Assembly: GCF_943734655.1 (NCBI RefSeq)
Contig: NC_071355.1
Span: forward strand, 203,234,439-203,298,438
Direction: 5' to 3'
DNA: 64,000 nucleotides
From: Sabethes cyaneus
Taxonomy: Eukaryota > Arthropoda > Insecta > Diptera > Culicidae
The notes under the pieces were generated by a model. That model was not told the DNA's origin. It made no database searches and saw nothing but the letters and a program-made list of their open reading frames with translations. Of the stretch, positions 26,816 to 35,964 are shown in pieces. Numbering within the stretch: the stretch's first letter is position 1; each line of letters begins with the position of its first letter. The position numbers and the translations under genes are program-made.

Positions 26816-27236
26816 CGTCTTTAAAAGTTAGTAGCCGTCAAGTTAAAGTCGAGCCAACCTTAAACTTCGTTGAACCGCATTTCCATTGCCATAGTTGGCA
26901 TTCCTTCCTTGCATCTACAGGAATTTCCTAGCTCTGAGGTGTTGCTCGGGAGCATGCAAGTTCATTTGACTCAGAATGGCGGGGCAGTCACTATCTCCTA
27001 GAATCATTCTAGCCAGGAATATGGCCTAAGCGTTGGGACGTCTTCCTTTCAGAGTCTTCAAATGAAGCAAGGGGCAACGTTCCTCATACGGCAGTAGGTT
27101 ATTGGAATTACGCCATGAAAGACTGCGCAAAACACCGTAAAAAATTCTGTTTTGTTTTGTTGATATGAACACCAGATCACCAATCCGAACTCCAAAACAG
27201 ACCTTACAAGTACGTTCAAAGCAGTCGGAATCCATT
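26816..27236 (-). pseudogene. Jockey-like C-terminal fragment
   Basis: Minus-strand motifs are LVRSVLEFGLVIWCSYQQNK, then in a shifted frame SLSWRNSNNLLPYEERC, LLHLKTLKGRR, RMILGDSDCPAIL, and close to the end RFNEV and LDFNL. The order matches the C-terminus of Jockey-group elements. At least two frameshifts are present. The 1.1-kb inverted-repeat element begins exactly at its upstream edge. Confidence 0.75.
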
Positions 27237-28364
27237 CCCAAGCAACAATTCTAAAGCCACTTGGTTTTACTTGAATTTTATAAAGGTTTATTCCGATACT
27301 AATCATTATCTCTGGTTTTATTGTGGTATTGCGCAATACCATGAGGATACGAGTCCAAAAACACTTGTAGCTAGCTAGAAAACCATAATAAAACTGTTAA
27401 TAAAGCAAATTTATTGTGGTTGCCTATATTACGTCTCTTATAAACTTCCCATAAGTGTGGCGTAGCAATACAAAATGGCACACCAAACAAAATTGATCTT
27501 ATCGCGGTTGCTTGTCAAACCGCAAGAAATCTGTTAGTTTTATAGAGCTATTAAAGCCGTAACACCCTGACCAAACAGATTTATTGCTGATATTATGAAG
27601 AATACTAAAGTTCAACACCGAAATCATTTTTTTTATGCGAGGCCATATTGCCATACTCTAGTATTTTGTTTTACCCCGCAAACAAAAATTCACCACAGCA
27701 AAGTGTTTTGCGGCAAGAAAATTATTATCAATCGGGTTTCCTGTCACAGGAAGCAACTAAAATGATTTTGGTAAAAATTCAGATTGACTAACCGAATATA
27801 TTTATTTTCTTAAAACAACCAGTTCTCTAAAATTGCAAAATGCAGTGGCGCGTTGATTTTATCCACCTATTATCAATATGCACGAAAATTTAATGCGCAC
27901 ATGCTGCAAACGAACTAAGACTGCTCAAAATTCATTATTTATTCTATGGGATGTTTTATTATGGTCGCTATAAACCCAATCGTCCAGAATGATCTGACAG
28001 TAAAACTTTAACTTTCCTGCTCACGGATGTATTTTCAAGTTGACAAAGCTGGCGAACTGATTTTGCTTTTACCAGAGCGAAAATCGAAAGGCTTTATTAA
28101 ATTATGACGGTGGCTGTCAAGGAGCGAAAGCTTAATCGGTTTAATGCTGCTTTCAGCAGAGCGTGATCCAACTACTTAAGCTAATAACCTGATTCTAATA
28201 GAGGTATTGAAAACATTCTGAGAAGTGGGCCACTTGTTCAGAAAGCAGTTTCATAGCGGTCATCCAAAAGTGCTGGTGGAGCTCATAGTTTTATTAATGG
28301 TTTTATGAAATTGGCCATGAAAACCACTTAACGCACGTAATAAAACTTGGAATCGTTACTTGGG
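27237..28364. mobile_element. CCCAAGYAAC-terminal element, 1128 bp, copy 1
   Basis: It begins CCCAAGCAACAATTCTAAAG and ends with the complement of CCCAAGTAACGATTCCAAG. It is about 85-90% similar over most of its length to 58224-59191. Copy 1 has roughly 160 bp more near its right end (about 28100-28270). No transposase is seen. It separates two Jockey-like fragments in the same orientation, with part of the retroelement missing, so insertion was accompanied or followed by deletion. Confidence 0.8.
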
Positions 28365-28369
28365 TTTTG

Positions 28370-28645
28370 ATTACCTTGAAGATTTTTATATAATCGGCGG
28401 AAAGCCGACCGACAGGTAGCAGGAGAGCTGATAATTCATTTATAAAACGAAAGAAGAGCAGTGGCCCAAGGTTGCTTCCCTGTGGTACGTCAGAGATGTT
28501 GCAGAACGAGTCGGAAAATTCGCACCCGATCTTTACAGTTAGCCTACGGCTACGGTGTGTTAGGTGTGATTGCAGCCATTTGCAGAACGGTGCGGAAACT
28601 CCCAGCTTTTCAAGCCTTACAAGAAGGATACCGTTATCCACCCGA
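28370..28645 (-). pseudogene. Jockey-like reverse transcriptase core fragment
   Basis: Minus-strand reading gives AFDRVDNGILLVRLEKLG, APFCKWLQSHLTHRS, SDVPQGSNLGPLLFF and RLSADYIKIFKVI. These are motif A end, motif B and motif C of a Jockey-type enzyme. The catalytic YADD reads SADY, so one aspartate is lost. It is joined directly to an RTE-like C-terminus, making a chimeric open frame that is not a real gene. Confidence 0.75.
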
Positions 28646-28902
28646 TCAAACGCTACAGCCCGGATGTCGTTGGCTAAGCTCCGTCGCCATGAGCCTCTGG
28701 GTCTGCCTCTTCTATGCTGTCCTTGTGGATTCCAGTCGAGTGCTTCTCTGCAAACCTCATTCGCTCCTTTCCTCAAGGTGTGTCCGATCCACTTCCACCT
28801 ACGTTCACGAATTTCTGTGGCTATCGGCCGTTGATGACACCGACGATGGAGTTCCTCATTGGATATCCAATTATCAGGCCACCAGGCACGAATGATGTAT
28901 CG
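28646..28902 (-). pseudogene. RTE-like C-terminus (element at 29.7-32.5 kb, 3' part)
   Basis: Minus-strand reading includes LRKGANEVCREALDWNPQG, then RRGRPRGSWRRSLANDIRAV. The same region is present at 43447-43860. It continues the RTE-like element of 29741-32477 across a 838-bp insertion. Its own 3' end is lost at the junction with the Jockey-like fragment. Confidence 0.75.
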
Positions 28903-29740
28903 TGGTTATGAAATGGGGAAGGCAAATGAGGAGTGTCCAATATAGCTCTAGCCATCCCAAGCTCCTACCTAGCGCCTCCACGTGGCCATACCTGGTAAGT
29001 CTCTATTGAGTAGCCAAGCTAGGAGGTGCGATGCTGGGTGGTTTCCGGCTGCCTGACTTCAAAACCGAGGTTTTGGGCAGACGGCGGAGCCACACGGCCT
29101 CGCTAATTGGTAAGCCTAATGAGTTATTTTAATTATTTTTTTCGTTTTAGCTTATGAAGCATCTACTGCTATACAGGGAAAAACTTTGACCAAAGCGAGT
29201 TTTAATACTGCACATGGATACCAGAATGAAAAATTAAATTAACTATTAGAAGCACTTATGGAACCTCAAAGGACGCTACTTTATTTCATACGAAGGACTG
29301 CTGGTGAGATTGTTCTATTTTTACCTATATATACCACATTTCATCTTTATATCATATTATTAACAGTATTATTATTGAAATCATAAATGTTGAAGGCTGG
29401 ATGATGGAGTGGATTGCCAACCTGAATCCTTAAGGTCTGAAGCAAATATGGCACTTCTCAATTCAAAACAAACAAATCATCACTTGGGTTAAAGTTGGTA
29501 CAGCGAAATTGATTATTACATGGAAGGATCCTGGATGCTGGAGGCGACTCTTATAACCCCCGAATGCGCACAAGTGCCTCTGTTTGTGGGTCCGCCCAAT
29601 CCCTTTTGGCCCTTCTGTAACAGCATTAGTGTGAAATTCATTTGATAATCAAATTTGGATCTACTGTAATTCTACCCACATACATTGGCAAGTCCTTGAA
29701 ATGATGGTGGCTTTCCCCTACTACTACTACTACTACTACT
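28903..29740 (+). mobile_element. Retroposon with (TAC)n tail and 22-bp target duplication
   Basis: The flanks ACCAGGCACGAATGATGTAT plus CG occur at 28881-28902 and 29741-29762, and both belong to the interrupted RTE-like element. The right end is a (CTA)n run (29718-29740), as expected for a non-LTR tail on the plus strand. The head contains CTACCTAGCGCCTCCACGTG, also present inverted at 24030-24125. No long open frame is present. It is either a SINE-like element or a 5'-truncated LINE. Confidence 0.8.
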
Positions 29741-31165
29741 ACCAGGCACGAATGATGTATCGCAGGCACCGGTTAATGAATACCTGCAGTTTTTGCGTTG
29801 TCTCCGCTGAGACGAACCACGTTTCGCAGGCATACACCAGTAAGGATTTAACATGTGAATTAAAGATTTGGGTTTTCGTACGTAGAGTGATCTGGTTTGA
29901 GCGCCAAATGTTGGTCGACCTGCAAAGGCATCCCTGACCTTCCTGATCCGTGTGGCTATATCAGTCTTGGTACCACCATCGGGCGTTGTTTGGCTACCAA
30001 GATATTGAAAGGCGTCTACCTGCTCAACTTGTTGTCCCGCTACTGTGAAGTTGGTGGAACTGTCAGTGTTCACTACCATAGACTTAGTTTTCGCTACATT
30101 GACTGTGAGACCTGCAGCCTGGGAGCTCTCGTAGAGGTCATCTAACTTGCTCTGCATATCGTTTCGGCGTTGTGCGAGCAAGACAATGTCGTCGGCTAGG
30201 TCGAGGTCATTTAGCTGCTCCATCGTTAGAGGATTCCAAGGCAATCCTCGATTTGGTCTACTGTCAATTGCTCCAACTAATATCTCATCCATAACGATGA
30301 GAAACAGAAGCGGTGATAAAATGCAGCCCTGTCTCACGCCAGCAGTAACCCTTATGTGGTCGGACAAGACGCCGTTGTGCAAAACCTTCCACGAGAACGC
30401 CTCGTACTGAGCCTCGATGAGATGGACTAGCTTATCTGGAACTCCTCTACGCCTAAGTGCGCTCCAGATGTTTTCGTGATTGAGTCGGTCGAATGCCTTT
30501 TCGAAGTCAACGAACATCAGCAAAAGAGAGTTCTGGAGTTCGTTGATCTGCTCCAATATAATGCGGAGCGTTGTGATATGGTCTACACATGATCGGCCAG
30601 CACGGAATCCTGCTTGCTGCCGCCGGAGAGTAGCGTCGATCTTCTTCTGGATCCGGTTGAGGATTACCTTACAGAGTACTTTGAGAGTAATACAGAGCAA
30701 CGTGATGCCACGCCAGTTACCGCATTCCGTTAGGTCTCCTTTCTTAGGGACTTTGACCAATATGCCCTGCATCCAGTCCACCGGAAAAGTTGCGGTTTCC
30801 CAAATATTGCTGAAAAGCTGATGCATCATCTGGGCTGACAAAGATGGGTCAGCTTTGAGCATTTCGGCTGAAATACGATCTATCCCTGGCGCTCTATTTG
30901 ATTTCATACTCTTGATGGCTGCTACAATTTCATCCATCGATGGCGCCTCCGAGTTGACGCGATTAATTCGGCGAACTGTAGGCGTCATACGCTGCTGGTT
31001 TTGTTGGTCTCTGACATTTGAAACTCGGAAGAGTTGTTCAAAATGTTCAGTCCATCGCTTAAGCTGTTCTGTACGGTCAGTCAATAGCTGACCAGCTCTG
31101 TCCTTTAGCGGCATCTTTGTATTCATCCTGGCACCACTAAGGCGGCGCGAAATATCGTACAACAA
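29741..31165 (-). pseudogene. RTE-like reverse transcriptase (near-complete domain)
   Basis: A minus-strand frame of about 490 codons (it runs on to 29672 inside the neighbouring insertion) covers the polymerase domain of an RTE-type non-LTR element. By residue from its first Met: RAPGIDRIS (91-99), KKGDL..CGNWRGITLL (141-157), QAGFRAGRSCVDH (184-196), FVDFEKAFD (motif A, 218-226), GVRQGCILSPLLF (motif B, 276-288), LADD (motif C, 323-326; both catalytic aspartates kept), KTK (359-361) and QYLGS (387-391). From about residue 415 the frame shifts, so the remaining residues, including the serine run, are not native. The domain would copy element RNA at a nicked target site. CR1-group assignment is possible. 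The element as a whole is inactive. Confidence 0.85.
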
Positions 31166-31630
31166 ACGGATATCACCATTGGGCGGCGGCGGTTTCTCCT
31201 TGTTCGGCTAGGGAGTTAGTCCAGGCTCTCTTGTTCCGCCTACAAGCACGTTTAACAGACCTCTCCAGTTCGGCGTATCGTTGACGGGCAGCTGTCTTAG
31301 CCGATCTGGTCCGCGTTCGCTCAATGCCGGCTTTCGCCTCTCTCCGCTCGTCGATCTTCCTCCAAGTTTCATCCGCAATCCACTCCCTCCGCCCACTGCG
31401 CGCTTTGCCGAGGGTTCCATCACTGGTCGTGATGAAGGCGTTCTTGATGCCGGTCCATTGCTCTTCGACGGTTCCACCAGGTGGCAACTCCGAGGCTCGA
31501 GATTCAAGTTGTTCGACAAAGGCCCTTTTCACCTCAGGATTCTCCAATCGGCGGACGTCGTAGCGGCATCCAACTTTTTCCTCCCGTCGTTGGACACGTG
31601 CGACGTGCAGACGTATCTCAGCGATAACAA
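31166..31630 (-). pseudogene. RTE-like linker between endonuclease and polymerase
   Basis: The minus strand reads ENPEVKRAFVEQLESRASEL, EEQWTGIKNAFITTS, SGRREWIADETWRKIDERRE and RRNKRAW in order. This linker joins the endonuclease to the polymerase of this element type. It is continuous with the polymerase except for a frame break at about 31166. Its upstream edge is broken by the 107-bp insertion at 31631-31737. Confidence 0.8.
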
Positions 31631-31737
31631 CCCAAGCAGCACAGTTTTCGCCCTTTATGTTGCAACAACCTATTTATAACTAGAATTAGTAATATATCCG
31701 TTGCTACAACTGATTTGTAACAACCGTGCTAGTAAGG
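31631..31737. mobile_element. 107-bp insertion in the RTE-like endonuclease region
   Basis: It starts CCCAAGCAGCACAGTT. Its right end in reverse complement is CCTTACTAGCACGGTT, agreeing at 11 of 16 positions. The interior contains short inverted GTTGCAACAA/TTGTAACAA motifs. The retroelement protein reads ASDHHL on one side and RVQRREEK on the other, so this block is foreign. It is probably a short CCCAAGYAAC family member. Confidence 0.6.
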
Positions 31738-32477
31738 AAGATGATGGTCGGATGCAATATCAGCGTTTGTAGCGTACATCAAAAAGGCTCCTTCTCCATT
31801 TCCGGCTGATGCAGATGTGGTCGATTTGGTTTTCTGTTTGGGCGTCGCGGGAAACCCGCGTGACTTTATGTACTGGTCTATGGGGGAAGAGCTATCCGCC
31901 AATGACCATGTCGTTATTACCACAGAATTCTGTCCCCGTTTTCAGCTCTCCGTTTTCGCTCATCTCTCCTAGGCCATGGCGTCCCATGACGCGTTCAAGG
32001 TCCGCGTTGTTTGAGCCAATCTTCGCGTTGAAGTCGCCCATGTGAATTTGGATGTCCCCTTCGAGATTTTCTCAACCACGCTGTTCAGCTGGCTGTAAAA
32101 GCTCTTTTTCTCCTGCAGGTCGGCAGCATCTGTTGGCGCATAGCACTGGATTGCCGTAAGGTTCCCAACCCGTGTTCTGAATCTGGCAACGATTATTCGC
32201 TCATTTATCGGTTCCCACTTCATCAGGACCGCATGTGCCCCTGGGCTCAGTAGGAATCCAACTCCTCTTTCTCGAGTAGCATTTTCACCTCGTATGCCAG
32301 AGTAGAGCAAGACTTGCCCGGATGATGTCCTGTGTTCGCCAGTACCCGGCCAGCGGACCTCGCTCAGCCCAGGATTTCAAGCTTCAGGCGGCTAGCTTCC
32401 CTTGCGAGTTGAGCCAGCTTGCCCTACTGGGCAAGGGTCAGTATATTCCATGTTCCGATTCGTGTCCGTGTTTTCAT
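31738..32477 (-). pseudogene. RTE-like apurinic endonuclease domain, broken
   Basis: The first codon is ATG at 32477-32475 (minus), giving MKTRTRIGTWNILTLAQ and then an in-frame TAG (32424-32426). Further on come LLYSGIRGENATRERGVGF, FRTRVGNLTAIQCYAPTDAA, a degenerate GDFNAKIG region and ENQIDHI/ASDHHL-like residues. GTWN, QCYAPT, GDFN and SDHH are hallmarks of the APE-type endonuclease that nicks target DNA. The TAG, a one-base loss near 32371 and other frame breaks inactivate it. Confidence 0.8.
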
Positions 32478-33026
32478 ACTAAAGATCGTTGTCAATAATC
32501 CAGAGAGATTTCTTCTTTCATTTTCGATAACTTTTTTAGGTTCTAGGTTCTTTTTTGGTTAGGTTGACAGCTAGTGAACAAAGCGTCGTTCACGATCATC
32601 TTTAGAACTGGAGCACAACGACGTAATACCTCGATTGTGTTCAACGTTGTGCCTATTATGCTTCTTGTGAACAGGGAACATAACTGAATCTTTCCATAAG
32701 GCAGGGAAATTAGTCTACTGGATTGAAGAAATGATCAATAGCAAAAGAGGTCTAGCGAGAACAGTAGAATACTTTTACTGAATGCAATACAAGATGGAAT
32801 ACCGTCAGCTTCGGCCACTAACGAAAAGTTTGATTGATAGTTGAATTGATTGATTGATTGATTGATTGATTGATAGTTTCGACAATCTCCTCAGTTACGA
32901 AAAACGTTGTGGTAGACGACTTCAGTAGGAGTGTTTTAACCGCAGTGGCAATTCGTTTGAAAGAAGCAAGAAAACGATTGAAAACCTGCATGAAGTGTGT
33001 TGCAAAGAAGTTGCATTTATTGCGTA
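32478..33026. other. Flanking sequence with (GATT)n microsatellite
   Basis: A TTGA/GATT tetranucleotide run lies at about 32842-32873. Otherwise nothing is recognised. The last five bases before the LTR element, 33027-33031, are its target duplication. Confidence 0.5.
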
Positions 33027-33031
33027 CAGCG

Positions 33032-33399
33032 TGTGGGAGATAAGAATAATAATAATAATTAATGATGAATAAACACCATGAACAAAAAAAATAATAAAGC
33101 GATTCACATCGGTCTCCTCTGACAACACTGTCAATGCAACGTATTATAGTCCAATATGGCAACGGCGCGTCAGCTGCCGAGCGATACTATATAAACGGAC
33201 GCCACCCGCACGGACCCTCATTCTTGTGACGAACGTTGGAGAAGCAACAGCAGCAGGCAGGACAAACAGTGGCAATACTGATAGCTGGTCCGAAAGTGCC
33301 GCAGCAAAAGGTGGCTGATACCCACCAGCGCGGACCTTTCGGCTTACGGCTTAGCAGCAGCAGTGGATGAACGCAAGCCAGTCACTTCGGTTCACGACA
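33032..33399 (+). repeat. 5' LTR, 368 bp
   Basis: It starts TGTGGGAG and ends ACGACA. It is identical to the 3' LTR except for three base differences (near 33069, 33265 and 33276) and the absence of a 66-bp CAG-rich block found at about 35750-35815. U3 would run to about 33219, with R/U5 after that. Confidence 0.93.
33188..33223 (+). promoter_or_regulatory. LTR core promoter: TATA box and initiator
   Basis: TATATAAA lies at 33188-33195. A TCATTC initiator-like site has its A at 33220, 30-32 bases downstream, the usual Pol II spacing. The same arrangement is in the 3' LTR (TATA 35682-35689, A at 35714). The start of R is inferred to be at 33220. Confidence 0.75.
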
Positions 33400-33400
33400 A

Positions 33401-33418
33401 TGGCACAGCAGCTCCCTC
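33401..33418 (+). promoter_or_regulatory. Putative primer binding site
   Basis: TGGCACAGCAGCTCCCTC begins one base after the LTR. The TGG start fits the CCA end of a tRNA. I did not identify the tRNA. Confidence 0.45.
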
Positions 33419-33451
33419 GTAAGTCAAAAACGGTAACTAATAGAGCGCTAG

Positions 33452-34508
33452 CCGACGGAAGGGCGGCACAGCGAAAGAATTTATTTTACTAGCCGACGGA
33501 AGGGCGGTTAGTAACATTATAAATAATACCTTACCCGACGGAAGGGCGGTGTAATGGTCTTGATAACTATCCGACGGAAGGGCGGTTAGTAACATTGCAA
33601 ATAATACCTTACCCGACGGAAGGGCGGTGTAATGGTCTTGATAACTATCCGACGGAAGGGCGGTTAGTAACATTGCAAATAATACCTTACCCGACGGAAG
33701 GGCGGTGTAATGGTGAAATTCTTCTTGATAACTATCCGACGGAAGGGCGGTTAGTAACATTGCAAATAATACCTTACCCGACGGAAGGGCGGTGTAATGG
33801 TGAAATTCTTCTTGATAACTATCCGACGGAAGGGCGGTTAGTTAAGTTTGCTAAATGAACGAATTTTTTTACTTTCCGACGGAAGGGCGGTTAGTAACAT
33901 TGCAAATAATACCTTACCCGACGGAAGGCCGGTGTAATGGTGAAATTCTTCTTGATAACTATCCGACGGAAGGGCGGTTAGTTAAGTTTGCTAAATGTAC
34001 GAATTTTTTTTATTACTTTCCGACGGAAGGACGGTTAGTAACGTTGTAAATAATACCTTACCCGACGAAAGGGCGGTGTAATGGTGAAATTCTTCTTGAT
34101 AACTATCCGACGGAAGGGCGGTTAGTTAAGTTTTCTACACGCAGAAAAAAAAATTGTAAATGCAAAAAATTCTGTATCAATTCAACAAAAAATATTGTTG
34201 ACTGAAGGCTAACCCAGATATTTTTTTGATTCTAACTGTTTGACTTTTTAGTTCAACAATAAGGTTTGTTATTTCGAATAATTGCTAGTTTCTATCAAAG
34301 AAAAAATTGTAGAATCAAAAATAAGTACTTTTGGGTTTATAAACGATCTAGTAGAAGCAAAAGGAGTACGAATTCAGTTTAAACAATATTTTTTTGATTC
34401 AAAAATATGATACGAGTTGAACTCAACAACAGGGGATTGTTGTTTCAAACTATCATCATTTTTCTGCGTGTAAGAGTATGAATATTCTTAGTTCCGACGG
34501 AAGGGCGG
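33452..34508 (+). repeat. 17-copy CCGACGGAAGGGCGG hairpin array
   Basis: Core copies start at 33452, 33493, 33535, 33571, 33613, 33649, 33691, 33736, 33778, 33823, 33876, 33918, 33963, 34020, 34062, 34107 and 34494, mostly 36-57 bp apart. The last gap includes a 333-bp MITE. Fourteen cores are identical. The others differ once each: GGCCGG (33918), GGACGG (34020), CGAAAGG (34062). CCG pairs with CGG, and the different flanks extend the stem in nearly every class: TTACTAG/TTAGTAA, TAACTA/TAGTTA, ACC-TTAC/GTAA-GGT, CGCT/AGCG. The inner C-GGAA-G makes a GNRA-type loop. It sits in the leader just after the putative primer binding site. Confidence 0.9.
34138..34470. mobile_element. TA-flanked MITE, 333 bp, inside the hairpin array
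   Basis: Terminal repeats are CACGCAGAAAAA and its complement TTTTTCTGCGTG. TA dinucleotides lie at 34136-34137 and 34471-34472. The interior has ATTGTTG and TTCAACAA phrases. Removing it restores a spacer like those between other array units (GTTAGTTAAGTTTTC joined to AGAGTATG). It is non-coding. Confidence 0.88.
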
Positions 34509-35504
34509 TTAGTATATTTTCTTGAGAGTACCAATGCGGTTAATGCATTGCTAATGGTTACTGGTGGAAAAATTGTGTAATGATGGTATTATTAGTCAAA
34601 ACTGTTAACTGACGAAGGGCAATCTAATCTAGAAGTTTAGATTCGCGTCACCTAATGGAATGTGAGAATAGGTGAGATATTAACTACCCGGCTAAAGAGT
34701 GGTCAGTAAAATTTTCTTCCAAGTAGTTAGGAAGTCATGCGCTCTTAGCAAGTAGCTGATAGGAACCATGGGTTCAATGCTAGTGTTTGCATAATAGAGA
34801 TATCAATATTATCTCTTTGCTTCACACAAGTTAGCTCTTCGGCTGTCAGTGGAGATCATGTCCGTGAGCCCATGAGGGATGTTATTTTTTAACGCAAAGC
34901 AAATAAGAAAAAGGTGTCAGGTAACTGGTTTTTATAACACTAGTGGCTGGTTGCGAAGCCTGTCGAATAGGGACAGAGAATCAAGCTCCAAATACGCAAT
35001 ATAGCACCGAAACTTTGCTAATAGTAGAAGACACTAATATTTCAGAAATGAGCAAGAAGTTAATAATAAACCGTTAGAGGAATTGACAAACAAGTAAGAA
35101 ACACACACTTCAAAAAATCATGTAAATTTACGTTTTTTGACATGCACATAAATGGAATGGAGCATTGCAAATCATATAAAATTACATGTTATTTTCCTTA
35201 AAGGCTGATTTATTACATTTGGATTGATGTAAAAATACATCTTTAAAACGGATTAGGCTATTTACGTTTTATTTGATGGAAAAATATATCTGAATACGTC
35301 GAATGTGAGATTCATTTTTTCATTCTGTGCAGTGAAACAGCAGTTTATAAATTAAAGATTAGTTGCCGATTTCCAGCCAAACAATATAGATTATTGCTCT
35401 TCTTTTGTTGCGAAACCGATTTTAAAACAAATAGTGAAGGTGTAAAAGAGCATTAAAAAAAAATAACACTTTTCCACATTGTTCCATTGCACAAAATTTC
35501 CGTT
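34509..35504 (+). other. Non-coding interior of the LTR element
   Basis: No protein domain in any frame. Near 34951 the phrase GGTTGCGAAGCCTGTCGAAT resembles the SINE tail near 57726. 35100-35335 is AT-rich and may contain another small element (ends roughly ACACACTTCAAAAAATCATG and its partial complement), but the match is weak. Confidence 0.5.
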
Positions 35505-35525
35505 AAGAGTAGTGAAGTAGGAGAA
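35505..35525 (+). promoter_or_regulatory. Putative polypurine tract
   Basis: An almost all-purine run (AGTGAAGTAGGAGAA at its end) directly precedes the 3' LTR. It contains a few T residues, so it is an imperfect tract. Confidence 0.5.
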
Positions 35526-35959
35526 TGTGGGAGATAAGAATAATAATAATAATTAATGATGAATAAACATCATGAACAAAAAAAATAATAAAGCGATTCA
35601 CATCGGTCTCCTCTGACAACACTGTCAATGCAACGTATTATAGTCCAATATGGCAACGGCGCGTCAGCTGCCGAGCGATACTATATAAACGGACGCCACC
35701 CGCACGGACCCTCATTCTTGTGACGAACGTTGGAGAAGCAACAGCAGCAGCAGGACGGATATCCACTGGAGCAACAGTAGCAGCTGAAAGGACATCCACT
35801 GGAGCAGCAGCAGCAGGCAGGACAATCAGTGGCAATACTGGTAGCTGGTCCGAAAGTGCCGCAGCAAAAGGTGGCTGATACCCACCAGCGCGGACCTTTC
35901 GGCTTACGGCTTAGCAGCAGCAGTGGATGAACGCAAGCCAGTCACTTCGGTTCACGACA
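35526..35959 (+). repeat. 3' LTR, 434 bp
   Basis: Same ends as the 5' LTR. It carries an extra 66 bp made of two related ATCCACTGGAGCARCAG units in a CAG-rich stretch. The 5' copy may have lost this by slippage or recombination between CAG runs, or the 3' copy may have gained it. Confidence 0.93.
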
Positions 35960-35964
35960 CAGCG

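Larger units (their letters stand above)
33032..35959 (+). mobile_element. Complete non-autonomous LTR retrotransposon (TRIM/LARD type), 2928 bp
   Basis: Two direct repeats (33032-33399 and 35526-35959) both begin TGTGGGAGATAAG and end TTCACGACA, so they have canonical TG...CA LTR ends. They are flanked by a perfect 5-bp duplication CAGCG at 33027-33031 and 35960-35964. A possible primer binding site starts one base after the 5' LTR, and a purine-rich tract precedes the 3' LTR. The 2.1-kb interior has no gag, protease, polymerase or integrase frame. It must depend on proteins from another LTR element. The LTRs differ by three substitutions plus one 66-bp block, so the insertion is recent. The orientation is set by TATA, PBS and purine tract positions. 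Confidence 0.93.

Noticed and set aside
28461..28895. Plus-strand frames of 120-144 codons
   Set aside because: They are antisense shadows of the RTE-like and Jockey-like remnants on the minus strand.
29106..29153. Short intron (GTAAGC...TTTTAG) in the (TAC)n retroposon
   Set aside because: At about 42 bases it is shorter than usual dipteran introns, and there is no open frame on either side.
33437..34049. Repeat protein with PTEGR or TALPS units encoded by the hairpin array
   Set aside because: Several spacings are multiples of three, but others (41, 53 and 52 bp after MITE removal) break the frame. The plus-strand frames lack an ATG at the start, and the pairing of flanks explains conservation better.
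33452..34121. CRISPR array
   Set aside because: The repeats are regularly spaced, but the spacers are themselves repeated, the repeat is only 15 bp, the locus lies between LTRs, and the genome is eukaryotic.
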